From Anthonomus grandis grandis (lineage: Eukaryota > Arthropoda > Insecta > Coleoptera > Curculionidae): DNA of 64,000 nt. The notes beneath the pieces are model-generated. The model had not been told where the DNA came from. It saw nothing but the letters and a program-made list of their open reading frames with translations, and made no database searches. This document shows positions 12,516 to 24,400 of the stretch, piece after piece. Positions within the stretch are counted from its first letter, which is position 1; every line of letters begins with the position of its first letter. The stretch spans positions 14,301,167 through 14,365,166 of the forward strand of contig NC_065547.1 of the NCBI RefSeq assembly GCF_022605725.1, given 5' to 3'. The translations under genes and the position numbers were made by a program.

Positions 12516-13437
12516 AATAATTTTTTTTAAATAATAGAGAATTACATAAAAACATCAATTAATCAAATGTTCAAACAACCCCTCCCTCATTAACAGCTAA
12601 ACAATATCCTAACCGATCATAAAATTCATTTATAACGTTACTAAGTTGATATTGGGAAATTTTATTACATTCTAACGAAATAGCGTTTTGTAACTCGTTT
12701 AGATTCTCAAATTTTACACTTTTATGAGTGACACTTTTTCAATGACCCCACAAAATGAAGTCATTCGGTGAAAGATCAGGTGACCTGGCTGGCGCCAAAG
12801 TATCCGGTACCGTGGACCAATAATATCGCCGTTAAAAGCATTTTCCAAGCACTCTCTAACCATACGGGCATTATGCGGGCCGGGCAACCATCCATTTGGT
12901 AACCAGATCATTTGATCTTCCAGAACAACTTCTTCCAAGGCGGGTCCAATTTGATTTTGAAATAAGTCCAAATAGGTTTCAGCTGTTAGGTTATAGTCCA
13001 TAAAAAAGGGTCCACTGATATCGTGTCCGATAATTTGCACGAATATATTTGTTTTTTGGGGATATTGTCTCCGAGTATGAACAAAGCGATGTTCATTTTA
13101 AGGCTCCATTACCGGCAATTCTGAGCATTTGGTTCATTGTTGAGGGTAAATGTGCATTCACCGGTAAAACAAATATTTCTTAAAAAAAATCTATCATTAT
13201 TTGCTCTTTCCATCATTTCAAAACAAAATGACATTCTTCGATCTTCATCTCCTTCCTGCAGCTCTTGATGTTTTTCGAATTTGTACGAATATTTGTGTTT
13301 TTTTTAAGTGCGCAATACCGTTGTATGATGTTTATTTACCTCTTGCCCAAGAACCCTCGTACTAACCATCTTGCTTTCCTCCACACTCAGTAGAATATTA
13401 AGATCTCTGTTCTCTCTTTCTTCGGCTCTATTTTCAA

Positions 13438-15553
13438 TAGGGTTGCCAGATTTTAAAAATTGAAAAGCGGGAGGTGGGTATTGTATTTGAGGGGAAAATA
13501 AATAGAGGCGTAGAAATTTTTTTTGAGGTGCCATGCCTTAATTATGTCACATTTTAACATAAAAAGCATGAGAAGGTTGTTATAAAACATAACTTTAACA
13601 AACCTAAAATAAAAATAATTTATTTCGAAACTATTTAACAAATCTTGACCAATTTTGCGAGGATAAAACGAATAGAAACAAATTAAATATTTTTAACTAA
13701 TTTTTAAAACTTAACAAAAAAATATATTACATACAAAAAAAATAAATAAAATAAAATCTTCCTGAGGACATACCTACTACATATGTTCATGTATGTAATG
13801 TAATAGCAAAAATAAAATATCAATTAACGTTGTTAATATTTTTGCCTAAATTTTACCTTTTTTATAATATTTCTACAATACTTTTTTTAAAATTTAGCAA
13901 GTTATGTTTGACTATTAACTCGGCTTCTAATATTTTTATGTCCAGTCTGTTTCTCCCTTTTCTACACACCAAACCCATTAAATTAAAAATTATTTCACCT
14001 ATAGCATTTGCATAGGGGAGAAAACTAACCAGCAATTTTTTTAAAAAATTGGGAGTATTATTTTTTTTAAATAGGCCACCCATTGCTGATCTCTAGTTGG
14101 CACATCAAAATTTCTCGAAAAGGGAAAAAAGTAAGATAACAATATATTCTTCAAAAAGTACATCTTCGTTAACTTCGATATGGAAATCTTAATGAATTTT
14201 CAAAAAAATATTCATATTTGGCTACTTTTGCAAAGCCATTGCAGTAAGTGATTTAAACTTATTATCATGATTTAATTTAAATATATTTTTAACATATATC
14301 TACTATAGTATATGAAAAAATAACTACTATTTCTCCAACTAGATATAATTCTTTCCAAAAATACATCTGCTTCTCCCAACTTTCGTGTTATCATCGCACT
14401 TTCTTAATAGAGAAAGCACTATCGATCCACAAAATTGTTGTTTCTTTTTTAGTTTTAATGAGCCTGTTAATGATTGCATAATATTAACTAATTCTGTTGA
14501 TATTGTTTTTTCAGATTCTAAGTTAGTTATTGTATTGTGCATCGAATTTCCGATATTAAGTAATAAACCTATAAAAAAAGCATGTAGTTTATAAAAACTA
14601 AACTAATTTTATAAAGATCTTTCGTTGAGATAGAACTAGAAAAAATCTTTAAATAACAAATTTTAACCTAAATAGGCTTCAGCAACCTCATCTTCAAAAA
14701 GAATTTCCAGTAATGGCGGGAGTCGTTTTTGTGATTGAAAATAAGATTTAACGTGAGTAAAATATTTCAGTGGCATTCTAAAGTTAGCAGTTCTTAACAG
14801 ATTGGGCCTTTTTTCTTCGCAAAAAATGAAAAATTCGTTCACTTCTTTTGTGCTACTACTAAATTCATTGTAACACTTAATAACTAAAGATTCAACATGA
14901 TACTTAAGCTTCCCGGCAATATGCATGACAAACACATCCAACAGGAAGAATATTTTGATTAAAAATGTTTTTTGCCGAAGTTTACGGAAACGTTATCGCG
15001 TCTAAATTAAAAAATCTTAATTATTTTTTGAAATAAATTTACATTTTTTTTCGTGTGAACCTTTAGTCGAATTTTTCTTGTGTTTTTCCGTTTTCAGGTG
15101 TTTAATTATATCGTTTTCTCCGCCGTGATTTATTAGAAAATCTGATTCACAAATCATACATTTAGCTTATGAAATACATTTTCCCCTAACAATCCAAGAA
15201 TAAGTTTGGCTTCACTTATTATTAAACTTTACATTCCATTTAGTTTTTTTAATACAAGGTCCAGCCTCTTCTTGATTTGAATTATTTGTCACAAACAGCA
15301 GATTTTTTTTTATTGCTCATTATCATCTTCGTCAGCACGTCAACTCAATCAATCACATCACTACTGTTAGAAAAATCCGTATTATCAACCTCAAAAAAAA
15401 ATAGTTATGAGCTAATAGAAAGAACGTGAAAAAAATCCCGTATGTATTTTTTACTTGACGAAAAGCGGGAGATTTGTTTAAGGTCGCGGTAGTCGGGAGG
15501 TCATGTAAAAAAGCGGAAGCCTCCCGCCTAAGTCGGGAGGGTTGGCAACCCTA
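13438..15553 (-). mobile_element. hAT element nested in the mariner-like element
   Basis: The ends are TAGGGTTGCCA at 13438 and its reverse complement ending at 15553. The flanks are ATTTTCAA (13430-13437) and ATTTTCGA (15554-15561), an 8 bp target duplication with one change. The paralogous stretch at 12436-12448 reads like the empty site, which supports the boundaries. Length is 2116 bp. It holds a decayed hAT transposase on the minus strand. Confidence 0.8.
13862..15190 (-). pseudogene. hAT transposase remnants with BED-type zinc finger
   Basis: A BED-like finger is visible at about 15090-15160 (CMICESDF, then HLKTEKHKK). Middle parts lie at 14941-14663 (EEKRPNLLRTANFRMPLKY) and 14542-14339 (ESEKTISTELVNIMQSLTGS). 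The C-terminal dimerisation region is at about 14010-13890 (NRLDIKILEAELIVKHNL). Frames differ between pieces and there is no continuous reading frame. Finger, order and C-terminal block match insect hAT transposases of the KRAB-A-domain-containing-2 type. Confidence 0.6.
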
Positions 15554-15815
15554 ATTTTCGATATCCTGAGTTGAACATTTACAATTATTTATTACGGTAC
15601 CTTTGGACTCGAACTTATTGACAATACGTTTAATGGTTGAAATAGACGGAATGGGCTTGGTGAGGAAATAAACTGAAAACATTTCAGATACTGCTCTAAT
15701 TTGCTAATTTTGCAATTACATTTAATTGAATAATTCAAGATTCGCTTATTAAAATTCTTTGAAACTTTGCACAAGGGTTTGCCAGATTGGTCACTTCAAA
15801 AAGTTATCTTACATT

Positions 15816-16435
15816 ATTTCTATAATTTATAAACATAATTATAAACATTATTACATAAATACTTTAATATTTATTACAGTCCATGTAATAAATATTAAAA
15901 GTACTCAATAAAACCTTTTAAATGAGGTAACACAAGATTTCTATTTAATGCATTTATTCAAGATGGCGCTTATGTGTTATTTTGACATTTAGAACTGTCG
16001 TTTTTATGTCAAAATAAAATAGTGACGCATTTATTTTCGTACACTGATTTTTACCTATTCAAAAATCATAAAAATGTAAAACGTTAAAATAAAAAAAAAT
16101 ACTTTTTTATTAGGCCGCCATTTTGAAACGAGTTAAGATATGGGTCTAATATTTCAGGGTTATAAAGTACTCATTGAGACCTTTAAAATGAGGTACCACA
16201 CGACCCCCCTTTCTATTTAAAATTTTTTCTTAAGATGTCGCCCAGCCGCCATCTTGGAATTTACAACTACCTAGTTTATAGTGAAAAATAGTATCTATAG
16301 ACCAATTTACTTATGCCAAGTTTCAAAAACTTTTTTTGACCCGTTCAAAAAATAAATGGGGGGGGGGGACTTCAAAGAAAAGCACTGTATATATATCAAA
16401 CATAATATCATAGTAGAAACGTATCATCCATGTTT
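15816..16435. repeat. Insect dispersed repeat with internal duplication
   Basis: Two related stretches occur: AAAGTACTCAATAAAACC with TTTTAAATGAGGTAACACA near 15898-15935, and AAAGTACTCATTGAGACC with TTTAAAATGAGGTACCACA near 16166-16203. Each is followed by an AAGATGGCGC or AAGATGTCGC word and ends in ATCTTGGAATTT-type sequence. A run of nine G lies near 16361. No coding sequence seen. A related word (TTAAAGGTCTCATTGAG) recurs near 42233. Confidence 0.45.
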
Positions 16436-16439
16436 CACT

Positions 16440-17700
16440 AAGAGACCAAACGAAAACAAAACAAAGGTAAAAACACAAAGTCACGGTCTTATCAAATCCA
16501 TATAATTTTTTAAAGCTACACGTGTTTCCCTCCTATCGGAGCATCATCGGGCCTAGACCTACACAGATCACATTACGATATTCATTTAGTAAAACAAGTT
16601 TAAAATTTAGTTTAAAATTACAAAATTCCAACAATCACAACATATAAACATTAAGTATTTAATTAAAATGACACAAACGTTACAAATAGTGTACATTACA
16701 TAATAGCAGATTTCTAGGGTTGTAGGAACTCTTGTAAACTGTAAAAGGCTTTGGAGCATAATTTTTTCTTAACTGCATTTTAAAAAGAGCTGTATTGCAA
16801 GGTTTTTATGCTTGTTGGCAGATTATTGAATAATTTAACAGCTATAAACTCCGGTCGACTTTGGTACCTTGATACACCTTTGTACCTTTGCTGCAGTATC
16901 TAATTTGATAGTTGTGAATATCACTGTGACTTAAAAATGCATCTTGTGATCTCTCAACATAAATAACGCAATCCATAATGTAAACTGATGGCAAGGTTGG
17001 TATATTAAGTTTTATGAATGCTGATCTGCAATCATCCCTATACCCCGAACCTCCCACAATTCTTACAGCCTTACGCTACGAGCCAAATATTCTGGCTGCA
17101 GAAGCTAATCCACCCCAAGCCATTATCCCTTAGTAGATTATGGAATTGGAATTTTACCTCAGACGGATTTCTGGAATCTTGAGTGTCTCTCATTGAAAAC
17201 AGCATTTTTGGGCCTTATCTTGGTTAAGTTTAAGTTTGTTAGCATTAAGCCAATTTATGGCCTCCAACTGTGGTTTATTCGATTTCCAATTCAATCTATC
17301 AAGATCTTGATCCTGAATAGTAATAGTAATGTCAACCGCGAAAAGTATGTAGGAGGCTAGTTTAACCAATTTAAGTTTTTTTTAGAAAGACATCACAATC
17401 AACACAATCAAAAGCCTAGCTTAGATTATACAATCTATACAAATTATGTGCAAGGAGATGCTCGCGTTTCTCAAAAGAATTCATTATTTTAGAGATTAGA
17501 TTAAGGATACCAACTGTGCTCTTCCCCTTTCTACACCCAAACTGACAGTAAATAGGTTATTGATTTCAAAAAACTTAAGTCAGTTTGTATGCCATGCACC
17601 TTTCTACCACCTTTGATAGGATTGGTAACAGTGAAATGGGGCGGTAGTTGGAGATATCATTTTAGTTACCTTTTTTAAAAATTGGAGTGAGCTGGTGACA
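16440..17700 (-). mobile_element. Decayed LINE: RT pieces and 3' untranslated end
   Basis: Read on the minus strand from 17700, broken pieces follow ORF2 order: YRPI-like text near 17650, GKSTVGILNLISKIMNSFE near 17505-17450, AFDCVDCDVFL near 17400, then FAVDITITIQDQDLDRLNW near 17340-17285 (the FADD box mutated to FAVD) and NANKLKLNQDKAQK near 17235. The 3' part (16840-16440) matches the end of another dispersed copy near 54475-54600, including GACCGTGACTTTGTGTTTTT. The copy is strongly decayed and has lost coding ability. Confidence 0.65.
16521..16552 (-). other. Conserved hairpin with hammerhead-like core
   Basis: On the minus strand CCGATGA, a GCTCC-GATA-GGAG hairpin and GGAAACACGTG occur in a row. 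The same pattern (CTGACGA, GCTC-TAACTA-GAGC, GAAACACGTG) occurs at 54562-54593. The order resembles the CUGANGA, stem II, GAAA core of hammerhead ribozymes found in some retroelements. This copy has C in place of U in the first box, and the pairing next to the core is not canonical, so activity is doubtful. Confidence 0.35.
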
Positions 17701-18049
17701 GCTTTCCTAAGAAAGTTTGGAAATGTATTTTCCCTAAAACACAAATTTATTAATTATGTCAATGGCACTAAAATGATGTTTTTTTATTATAGTTTTTATA
17801 AGGCGCACACTAAGCCCATAAATATCTCCACTTGTTTTGTTTTTTAGAGTGTTGATTGTTTTGACTAAATGCCTAAATTTAATATAAATATTTGGAAATT
17901 ACTTTAGCGAAGTAACATGTTAGTTTAAATTGATAACATCACTATTAAATAAATGTACTATTGATTCAATTATATGATATTTAATTATAATTTTCACATA
18001 ATTACTTGGCTTCACAGTGACACTAAAAACAATAGTTGAATTTAAATAT

Positions 18050-18752
18050 ACAGGGTTACTGGTAATTCGATACATTCCTTTGGAGATGTGATAGGGGAGG
18101 GGGTAAGAAGTAAATTGAACCCTAATATGTATTATGCAAAAGTTGATAGTTTTCGACATATTTAATTTTTTCTGTTTTTCTTCAAAATGTAGACCTTAGT
18201 GGTTTAAAAAGCAGTTTCCAGAAAATCCGCTGTATATTTTTTTAACTTTTTAGGCATAATACATGCTCAACACAATAGTGTTACGTTTGTAATGGCAAAA
18301 GTCCCGCAAATAGTTGTAACCATAGGTAAATTCTCGATGCAAAGTGTAATTTTTTTTTCTTAAATAAAATACTACACTTTCTAGTGGATATTTTTTGAAA
18401 AAAAATTATGCTACATTCTTCAAAATTTACGTAAAACTTTCTTATTATCTAAGCTAACTCATAGGCTATAAATGCTACCAAAAATTTTAACAGAATTTTG
18501 TATTTTTATTATTAATAGCAAGAACGCATTTGAAAAATGCTTATATTGTTAATAGTTATAAATAAATAAATATTTTTTATGGGGGAATGTAAGATACTTC
18601 AATTTTTCTAATTTATTATAATATTATGGTTGGTCCTAAATTTCATTTTTTTATTGGTTTTCCCAATATGGTGATATTGTATTTAGATGATTTTTTCCGA
18701 GGTTAATGTGTTATTAAGGCGACCCGTAATAATGTATTGGACAGAAACCCTG
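18050..18752. mobile_element. MITE-like element with imperfect terminal repeats
   Basis: The left end ACAGGGTTACTGGTAATTCG and the right end, whose reverse complement is TCAGGGTTTCTGTCCAATAC, share CAGGGTT, CTG and ATACATT words. About 700 bp between them has no coding potential. The target duplication is not clear. The right end lies just outside the 3' end of the coiled-coil gene. Confidence 0.4.
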
Positions 18753-18766
18753 AATAAATTTAATTG

Positions 18767-18772
18767 TTTATT
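18767..18772 (-). promoter_or_regulatory. Candidate poly(A) signal of the coiled-coil gene
   Basis: AATAAA on the minus strand, about 85 bases past the stop codon at 18857-18859. It is immediately before the MITE end. Position and match are as expected for a short 3' UTR. Confidence 0.5.
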
Positions 18773-18856
18773 AAAGAAAAATTAACACTCGATTAGCTAC
18801 TCCATAAAAACTACTTTTAACAAAATATTAATTTAATAATAAGGCTACTAGAACCT

Positions 18857-19498
18857 TTAAAGATCTGACTGCTGGTACTGCTTAATTTGATTTTCCATAA
18901 CCTCTATGTTATTTCTAATCTTAACCAATTCATCATTGAGGTCCTTCAAACGGTTCGGGTCTGCTTGGGGCCAAAAAGAAGCCTGGTGGTCGATCTCGAA
19001 CTCTGACAAACGCGGATTGATGCCGCAAATCCTTTTGAATTCCTTCGCATTTTCCACTAAATAGTCTTTTGCGATTTCCTCTTTTCTCTTGTATTCTAGT
19101 ACCTGTGCACGCACGTTGCTCAGTTGTAAATCCTCGTCCATTTGTTTCAGTTCTTTTGCGACGTCTTGTACGGTCTTAATGTTGTGGTCCGTGATGCCAC
19201 TGATTTTATTAAAAGATTTGTCGACAGTGTCTACGATCGTCTTGGTTTCTTTGTTGGAAATTTCGTTTTCCTGGCAAATGTTAAGGATTTCCGTCAGTTC
19301 TTTATCCAAAATTGCCTTTTTTTTATTCAATATTTGCTTGCTTTTGTCCAGCTCTTTTGCTTCTTGTTGGGACAGTTCCATTACCTTACTGTATTCTAAC
19401 TTAACCTCATTTAAGGCTTTACGCTTTTCGTCCAGAATTTTCTGTTGGGTCTGGTAGGTTTTCAATAGGGCTTCGTATTGCGGCGGCACTTCAGACAT
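18857..19498 (-). CDS. Intronless gene for a 213-residue coiled-coil protein, function unknown
   Basis: The frame is intact from ATG (19496-19498, context AATTAAAATG, good for an insect) to TGA. I do not recognise the family. Residues ~10-75 and ~110-150 are Lys/Glu/Gln-rich heptad-like helices (QQKILDEKRKALNEVKLEY; NKKKAILDKELTEIL). Residues ~155-180 look like a small conserved-looking stretch with aromatic and Pro residues (ICGINPRLSEF, HQASFWPQADPN). A final helix (DLNDELVKIRNNIEVMENQI) closes the protein. There is no signal peptide or membrane segment. Size and layout resemble small kinetochore or cytoskeletal coiled-coil subunits, but that is only an impression. It lies on the same strand inside the large intron of the RRM gene. 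It has no TE hallmarks and has a GGCGCCATTTTG motif ~75 bases upstream, so it is probably a real host gene, possibly an old retrocopy. Confidence 0.75.
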   Translation of the reverse strand: MSEVPPQYEALLKTYQTQQKILDEKRKALNEVKLEYSKVMELSQQEAKELDKSKQILNKKKAILDKELTEILNICQENEISNKETKTIVDTVDKSFNKISGITDHNIKTVQDVAKELKQMDEDLQLSNVRAQVLEYKRKEEIAKDYLVENAKEFKRICGINPRLSEFEIDHQASFWPQADPNRLKDLNDELVKIRNNIEVMENQIKQYQQSDL

Positions 19499-19599
19499 TT
19501 TAATTAAGTTTTTTTTATATAAATTTAAATATCAATAAGAGAAAATGTATTAGCGGAGACCGAACTGTCAAAAGTGAACAAAATGGCGCCGTTATTATT

Positions 19600-20476
19600 A
19601 GAAAACCATTGTTTCATAGACGACTTTGTTTTGGTGACGCCGAATACCAATACGACATAAAAAAACAGGGCATGGTAAATAAATATTGAAAAAAAAGATA
19701 TGCAAAGTCCATTTATGGGGAAATTAATGGTTTCTTATAATTTCTACGTTTTTAAAGAAAATAGGTATGAACATAATATAGGGTTTGTGGAATTTTCGTA
19801 CCTAAAAATCCCGATTTAAAGTGACCCTTTTTTGACGTTTGGCGTCCATGTTTGTTTTAATTAATCTTCATAAAACTGAAATAACCTTGCTTTTTAAGCT
19901 TTTACTAAAGACTAAAGTATTCCTATGAAAATGTTTTAATATATGTTAATTAGTGAATAAGAAAATTAAGAATTTTAAGCGGCATAAAATAATGGAAACG
20001 ATGCCACGCAAAAGAAAACCGTTGATCGTTCATAGGCGGCATTGCTTTGGTAACGTTGAACATGATTAATTAAATTAGAAAAAAATTCCACTTGAACCCC
20101 ATTTATACGGAAATTAAGAGTTTTAAATTATTTGTAAGGTTTTATAGAAAAGAAATATGTCAAAATACAAGTTTTTTGAACAGTTTTGTACCCAAAAATC
20201 CCGATTAAAAATTAGCCATTTTTGGCATTTGCGGTAGCCATGTTTATTATTTGAAATTCGATCGCCGCGCCCCTGTGGCAGTTTATATGCACTTATCTTG
20301 ACGCTCACTAAATGACATCGACATAACCTAACTTTTTAACGCGATTTTAAAAATTAAATTATTTTTATAAAATGCCTTTAATTAGTTATATTTTTAATAA
20401 CATTATGATTAATTAGTAAAGTATATTGTAAGAGAAATGCTAAATTCCTGGCAGAAGCAAAAAAGGTAACTTTTCA
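19600..20476. repeat. Two tandem units of a ~420 bp repeat (copies X0 and X1)
   Basis: Unit X1 (about 20041-20476) has a near copy X2 at 30865-31234. Shared words include TTAGAAAAAAATTCCACTT, ATTCGATCGCCGCGCCCCTG and ACATAACCTAACTTTTTAAC. A more diverged unit X0 precedes it at about 19600-19870 with the same order of words (GTACCTAAAAATCCCGAT, GTCCATGTTTG). No coding sequence found. Confidence 0.65.
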
Positions 20477-21469
20477 ATATTTTCCTTATTGAATGATTCT
20501 TCCCATTACTTCAATCTTTTTAATGTCGATGTTGATTTGTTATGAAGGAGTGACCTCGCCAGATTTGCCTGGATCCTCAATAATGTAAGAATACATTAAT
20601 TTCCGCACCCATGCGGGCCAATGAAATCACGGATCGCTTTCGGATTTTGTCAGTCGGCATCGTCGAAATAATCGGCGGGACTGTTGATGTGGTTTGCTAA
20701 CCTCACTTTCAATTTTCAGCTTTGAGCTTTGAGTTTTTGAAACGTTTTCTTGTTTATTTACAATTTGTGCGACCAAGAGTAATTATTATTAATTACATTA
20801 CCTTGTTTCCTTGTAAATTCAAAACACCACTGTATATTTACATTAATTTACTACACCTTTATTCGGTGAACATGGATATAAACAGTGCTTTTAAAATTAA
20901 GTACCTTTGTGAAATTTTATTGAACAGTATATATTTTTTGAGGGATAATAAATTAATATGTGAAGATTGTGGAAAGTCATTTTCTTCTACTTCAACATTG
21001 TATCGGCATATGAGGGATATACATAATAAAAAACAGAGTGAAAAAGAGAGCCAACACATTATTTGCCCCCTTTGCCTGGACAAAGAGAAGTTTACATCCT
21101 ATGATTCTTTAATAAGACACTTTCATAGTATTCATAATATACATATTAAAACATCTGTTTTAAATTTTAGGAATTTGGCAGAGTTTGAAATTTGGAGGTC
21201 TGCAAAAAACAGGGAGGTAGATGATGCTGTTCATCGAAGAAAGAAATGTGCTAATGGGGAAGAATTTATTTACTATAATTGTAATAGAAGTGATTCAAAA
21301 GGTACCTAGTTAGTTTTATAATTATGTAAGTCAGTAATTTTTTAAGAATTAATCATGTTTTAGGATATGTCAGTACATGTTTGCAACGGAATTTAAAGTC
21401 TAAAGGAAGCATTCGTATGCAAGGAATTTGTCCATCAAGAATAATAGTTAAAATTAGTTTAATATACAC

Positions 21470-24400
21470 GCGTCCCGTAGTTATTCTCTTTTTTGCTAAG
21501 TTTTACTGAGATCAAATTGACCTATATAAGTAATTTTTGTTACAGTATTTGTAAAGTTTGTTCTAGTGAATAGTTAACTTGAAATTCAGGTCTAGCTTCT
21601 AAGTTTCAAGTAATTAGAACATTAAAGATAGTCAATGGATTCCCATTGTATTCCGATATACTGATATACGTACATACCTACAATAATTATAACAATACAT
21701 GGGAATTTTTTGGCCGTCTCGTCGCATCGCACACCTGTAGAATATCGAACTGTAGTGCAGTGGTTTTTGGTTTTCAAGGTATTTATTTTGGTTAACTCTA
21801 GTGCGGTATATTTGGTTTTTTGGTTCGATATGCCTTCTTCATCAGACGATTGTGATATTTGCCGAAGAATGTGGGAGACAACGATGAAGCTCTCTGTTGT
21901 GACCATTGTGAAAAATGGTCACACAGAGAGTGTTTAAAGTTAAGTAAAACGGCTTTCAAGAAGGTGGAGCGATCTAATTCCTTATGGAAATGTAATAAAT
22001 GTTCAAACCCGTCCAGAGATGCTACAGAGTCTAAAAACACATATTCAATAGCCAACGTAATGGCTAAGCTCTCAGAAATGGAAATTAAATTTAACAAGCT
22101 ATTTGATAAATATGAAGAGCAGGTTAATATCAATGCAGAACTTAAAAAAGAAATCTATATCATAAAGAGGCAGTTGAATAAAAGAGAGCAACATGAATTA
22201 AAGAATAATGTTGTTATACACGGAGTTCCCTTTAAAAATAATGAAAATGTCGCTGAGATTGTCAAGAAAATTGCTAATGTACTAAAAGTCCCTCATAATA
22301 AAGTCCAGAAAGCCTATAGATTAGGATTAGGCAAGAGAGAAGTTCGTTACCAATTAAAGTTGTTTTTGATGATCCAGAGCAAAAAAAAGAATGGATGATG
22401 AATAAAAAAAACACAACTGTAACGACTGATAAAATAATTGGACAAGTTAATCAGCCGGAACCTATATATATAAATCATGACCTCACAAAACAAAACTTTG
22501 AACTGTTTAAAAAGGCGAAACAATTTAAAAATTCTAATGGTTATAAGTATTTGTGGGTTGGCCAAGATGGAAGTATTTTGATGCGTAAAACTGATTGACA
22601 GTAGTAAAGTGTGTAATTGGATTTGTATTGCTGTGGGTAATAAAGATCTTAAAATTAGTATTATATATAGACCTCCACAATACCAAACTAACGATTTTCT
22701 AAAAGAATTTGAACAAATAATAAATAAATATTCATCTAATCATATTATTGTAGGAGACATGAATGTTGATTTACTCGAATCTTCTCACTATGCAACAAAA
22801 AATTATAAAGATTTAATTTTATTGAATGGATTGGTAATAGCAAATAAAATAAATAGGGAAAATGCTACTAGGATAACTAATACAACACAAACACTTATTG
22901 ATCATGTAATATGTTCCTCATCATTAAATTTTAGATGTAATGTTAGGGTACATGATAATCTTCTCTCAGATCATAGAAAATTATCAATTAATGTAAAAAT
23001 TAAAATAAAACAGAATAATATAAGATTCACATTCAACATAAAGGAGTTAACAATGAGAAATATAAAACTAATTTTATTAGTAATTTTGATAATCAAGATT
23101 ATACAATAAATTCATTTTCAGACTTAATTAACCTTATTGATAAATCAAAAACTGCTGCTCAGTACACTAAAACGATTAAATGCCATCAAAATAATAATTG
23201 GGTTACTCCCGAACTTTTGCAATTGATTAAGATAAGAGATAAAGCTTATATGGCTTACAAAAAGGATTCTAATAACATAAATCTTAAACAAACCTTTCAA
23301 AAACTTAAAAATTCAGTAAACAACAAGATTAAAACTTTAAAAAACATGTATTTTAAAAATAAATGGTTAGAAGCAGGTAATAATTCAATAAAGCAATGGA
23401 AAATTATAAACTCATTTATAAAAAATACTCCAAATAAAGAAGCTATATCTAAACTGGAAATTGATGGAAATTTAATGGAAATTTAATTACAGACCGTGTA
23501 GAAATTGCAAATTCGTTGAATGTGTATTTTTCTCAAATAGGCTTAGAAATAGTTAAGGAAGTTGAAACGGAAAAAAATAATGTCAATGGAAATATTGTGT
23601 TTAACGAAATAGTAAATAATCAAAGTCTATTTTTAAGTCCAACAAATGAAAATGAAATTAATGATACGTTGTTGCACCTTAAAAGAAATGCTTCTCCTGG
23701 GCATGACAATGTCTCAGTGCATGATCTGGTTACTGTTAAAGAGCACATAATTTCCATATTGGCTAAACTAATAAATCAAGTTTTTATTACTGGTGAATTT
23801 CCTGAAGAGTTGAAAATTTCCAAAATTTATCCAATTTATAAGTCGGGGCAAAAATCTTCAAAAAATAACTATAGACCAATTTCATTACTTAGCATATTTT
23901 CAAAAATAATAGAAAAACTAATAAAAAAAAGAATGCTCTCTTTTATTGAAAGATTTGTAAAGTATGATTTGTTTCAGTATGGATTTCTAGCTAACAGTAG
24001 TACACTTAGTGCTACTTTTGACCTAACCGATTTCATTTCACAAAAACTAGATCAAGGAAATATGGTAATTGCGATTTTTATCGATCTTCGGAAGGCATTT
24101 GATGTTGTTAGTCATAACATATTAATTAGTAAGCTTGAACAAATGGGATTTAGGGGTACTGTGCTTAATTTAATTAGAACATATCTAGAAAATAGAAAGC
24201 AATATGTATGTGTAGATACTTGCAAAAGTGATATAGCAATAAACAATTGTGAAGTGCCCCAGGGCTCGGTTTTGGGGCCGCTGCTGTATACATTGTTTGT
24301 TCTAAGCTTGCGCCTAGTGGGTTTAAATGGACAGTATTATACTTTCGCAGATGACAGTGCTTCTTTATACTGGAAAAACATCAGAAGAAACCGCAAATTT

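Larger units (their letters stand above)
12556..15780 (-). pseudogene. Mariner/IS630-like transposase, decayed and split
   Basis: Reading on the minus strand, the N-terminal part lies at 15780-15555 and, after the hAT insertion, continues from 13437. Recognisable parts are RENRDLNILLSVEES with a helix-turn-helix-like STRVLGQEVNKHHTTVLRT, then YKFEKHQELQEGDEDRRMSF, ICFTGECTFTLNN, HDISGPFFMDYNLTAETYL and the end LGYCLAVNEGGLFEHLI. In the insect family I compare it with, the second of these has an FSDE box and a later QDGAPPH box. Here they read FTGE and LPNGW, so two catalytic Asp positions appear lost. Frameshifts occur near 13090, 12800 and 12715. Confidence 0.65.
12095..15815 (-). mobile_element. 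Mariner-like element in fold-back arrangement, interrupted by hAT
   Basis: A block at 15548-15812 on the minus strand and a block at about 12100-12515 on the plus strand are copies of the same 5' region, including GTAAGATAACTTTTTGAAG, GCGAATCTTGAATTATTC and the following coding part. The plus-strand copy holds an extra ~85 bases near 12227-12310. Between them the transposase gene runs on the minus strand, split by a hAT insertion. Both ends of the unit are therefore 5' ends of one family, either a fold-back derivative or two adjacent insertions. Outer limits are approximate. Confidence 0.6.

Noticed and set aside
19089..19457. Plus-strand frames opposite the coiled-coil gene
   Set aside because: Ser/Leu/Phe-rich antisense shadow of a helix-rich gene on the minus strand.
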